A stretch of 6,535 bases of DNA from Nitrospirota bacterium (GTDB taxonomy: Bacteria; Nitrospirota; Nitrospiria; SBBL01; Manganitrophaceae): contig JAHFEM010000113.1 of NCBI GenBank assembly GCA_023248505.1, positions 1-6,535 on the forward strand, read 5' to 3'. A program made the position numbers and the translations under genes. Below, one piece after another: positions 5,876 through 6,535 of the stretch (its first letter is position 1; each line of letters opens with the position of its first letter). The notes under the pieces are model-generated. The model had not been told where the DNA came from. It saw only the letters and a list, made by a program, of their open reading frames with translations, and did no database searches.

Positions 5876-5884
5876 TCACCTCCT
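5876..5884 (-). promoter_or_regulatory. Strong Shine-Dalgarno site of the wall-binding hydrolase gene
   Basis: The coding strand reads AGGAGGTGA immediately before AATG, with four bases between GGAGG and the ATG at 5874. It fixes this start. The upstream hairpin (5955-5891) ends seven bases before it. Confidence 0.85.
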
Positions 5885-5890
5885 AAGCAA

Positions 5891-5955
5891 CGGAAGGGGG
5901 GAGGGGGAAAAGATGAAAAGAAAATTTTTTTTTGTCTCCCGCCTCCCCCCTCCCG
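5891..5955. repeat. Long G/C-tract inverted repeat between the S8 protease and hydrolase genes
   Basis: AGGGGGGAGG (5895-5904) is the exact reverse complement of CCTCCCCCCT (5942-5951). Pairing extends on both sides (CGG with CCG outside, GGGA with TCCC inside) with one mismatch and one bulged base. The loop is purine/pyrimidine-skewed and includes nine T in a row (5925-5933). On the - strand the G-rich arm is GGGAGGGGGGAGGCGGGAG, which has enough G-runs for a quadruplex. On the + strand the stem is followed by a T-run, but no + strand gene ends here. On the - strand, the transcribed one, no U-tract follows. It may be a pause, processing or translation-control element. Confidence 0.7.
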
Positions 5956-5964
5956 TGTTTTTGT

Positions 5965-6535
5965 TTATGTCTCCGCCAGCATCCTCACCAGATTCGGCAT
6001 GCCGGCGCCTTGGTGGTAGCGGTCTCTTTTGAGATCGGTGCAGTGCGACAGCACGATCTCCTTCACCTGGTCGGGACGGCCGATGAACTCGCGGCGGACC
6101 GAGAGGAAGGCGGCGAGAATTCCCGAGACATGCGGGCAGGCCATGCTCGTCCCGCTCATCGGCACATAGTGGGTCGCCGGCTTTTTCGCGAAGAACCGGG
6201 CGTTGCAGGAAATGATCCGCTCCCCCGGCGCCACCAGATCGGGTTTGGCCCGGCCGTCGGCGGTCGGCCCGCGCGAGGAGAAGTAGGAGATCCCGTAGAG
6301 GTGCGGCTGTTCCTTGTGGACCGAGCCGACCGCGATCGCCTCGTCGAGATTCGCCGGATCGCCGATCGAGAGATCGAGGTTGAGCTCCTGCTCGCCGTTG
6401 GCGGTATCGATCACCACGCGTCCCTCGTTCCCCGCCGCGATGCAGACGACCACCCCCATCCGCCAGAGCCGCCGCAGCTCCCGGCAGAGCGGCGAGAAGC
6501 CGGTGCCGTAGACGGTCGGATCGAAGGGGCCGCCG
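5965..6535 (-). CDS. Subtilisin-like S8 serine protease (N-terminal part outside window)
   Basis: The frame is open to the right edge, so only the last 189 residues are visible. They start GGPFDPTVYG and contain the oxyanion-hole Asn in CIAAGNEG (fragment residue 36), the conserved FSSRGPTADGRAKPDLVAPG block, and the catalytic Ser (residue 130) in SGTSMACPHVSG. This is the C-terminal half of a peptidase S8 domain. The catalytic Asp and His, and any signal or propeptide, lie outside the window. The protein stops 60 residues after the catalytic Ser (ending PNLVRMLAET), with no extra C-terminal sorting or binding domain. The internal ATG at 6459 is not the start. The next gene, a wall-binding hydrolase, follows in the same direction after 90 bp, so the two may be co-expressed. 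Confidence 0.95.
   Translation of the reverse strand, partial: GGPFDPTVYGTGFSPLCRELRRLWRMGVVVCIAAGNEGRVVIDTANGEQELNLDLSIGDPANLDEAIAVGSVHKEQPHLYGISYFSSRGPTADGRAKPDLVAPGERIISCNARFFAKKPATHYVPMSGTSMACPHVSGILAAFLSVRREFIGRPDQVKEIVLSHCTDLKRDRYHQGAGMPNLVRMLAET

Overview
The window is a moderately GC-rich (roughly 60% by eye) bacterial chromosomal segment. It is densely coded, with strong Shine-Dalgarno sites (TAAGGAGG, AGGAGGTGA). A lipobox signal peptide, a cyclic-di-GMP enzyme and an AXA-type signal peptide suggest a Gram-negative, diderm environmental bacterium. The gene mix would fit Nitrospirota or a deltaproteobacterial-type lineage, but nothing here settles the taxonomy. No tRNA, rRNA, CRISPR array or transposase was seen.

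Layout. At the left edge, on the + strand, is the 3' part of a PAS-GGDEF-EAL cyclic-di-GMP signalling protein (to 1531). Everything else is on the - strand. Reading from the right edge in the direction of transcription, the genes are: (1) a subtilisin-like S8 protease cut by the window edge (6535-5965); (2) a G-rich hairpin spacer; (3) a peptidoglycan-binding-domain protein with a lysozyme/chitosanase-like catalytic part (5874-4888); (4) an AT-rich spacer with a good sigma70-type promoter (4848-4821); (5) an overlapping HicB-like/HicA-like pair (4788-4352); (6) a spacer with hairpins; (7) a protealysin-like M4 metalloprotease (4185-3091); (8) an emfourin-type M4 protease inhibitor predicted to be a lipoprotein (3029-2574); and (9) a secreted seven-bladed propeller of the streptogramin-lyase-like (Vgb-like) type (2536-1574). 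The last gene converges on the GGDEF-EAL gene.

How they work together. The M4 protease, its inhibitor and the propeller are closely spaced (61 and 37 bp) and co-directional, so they look like one operon. The notable point is compartment. The protease has no recognisable signal peptide, as is usual for protealysins, while the inhibitor has a lipobox signal peptide and should be membrane-anchored outside the cytoplasm. This resembles an effector with a surface or periplasmic immunity protein. The inhibitor gene also carries a perfect 17-bp inverted repeat exactly over its lipobox codons, at the joint between the export signal and the inhibitor domain. The wall-binding hydrolase also lacks a signal peptide. 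The HicA-like protein has Tyr where the catalytic His is expected, and the GGDEF motif reads RGDEF, so both may be altered in activity.
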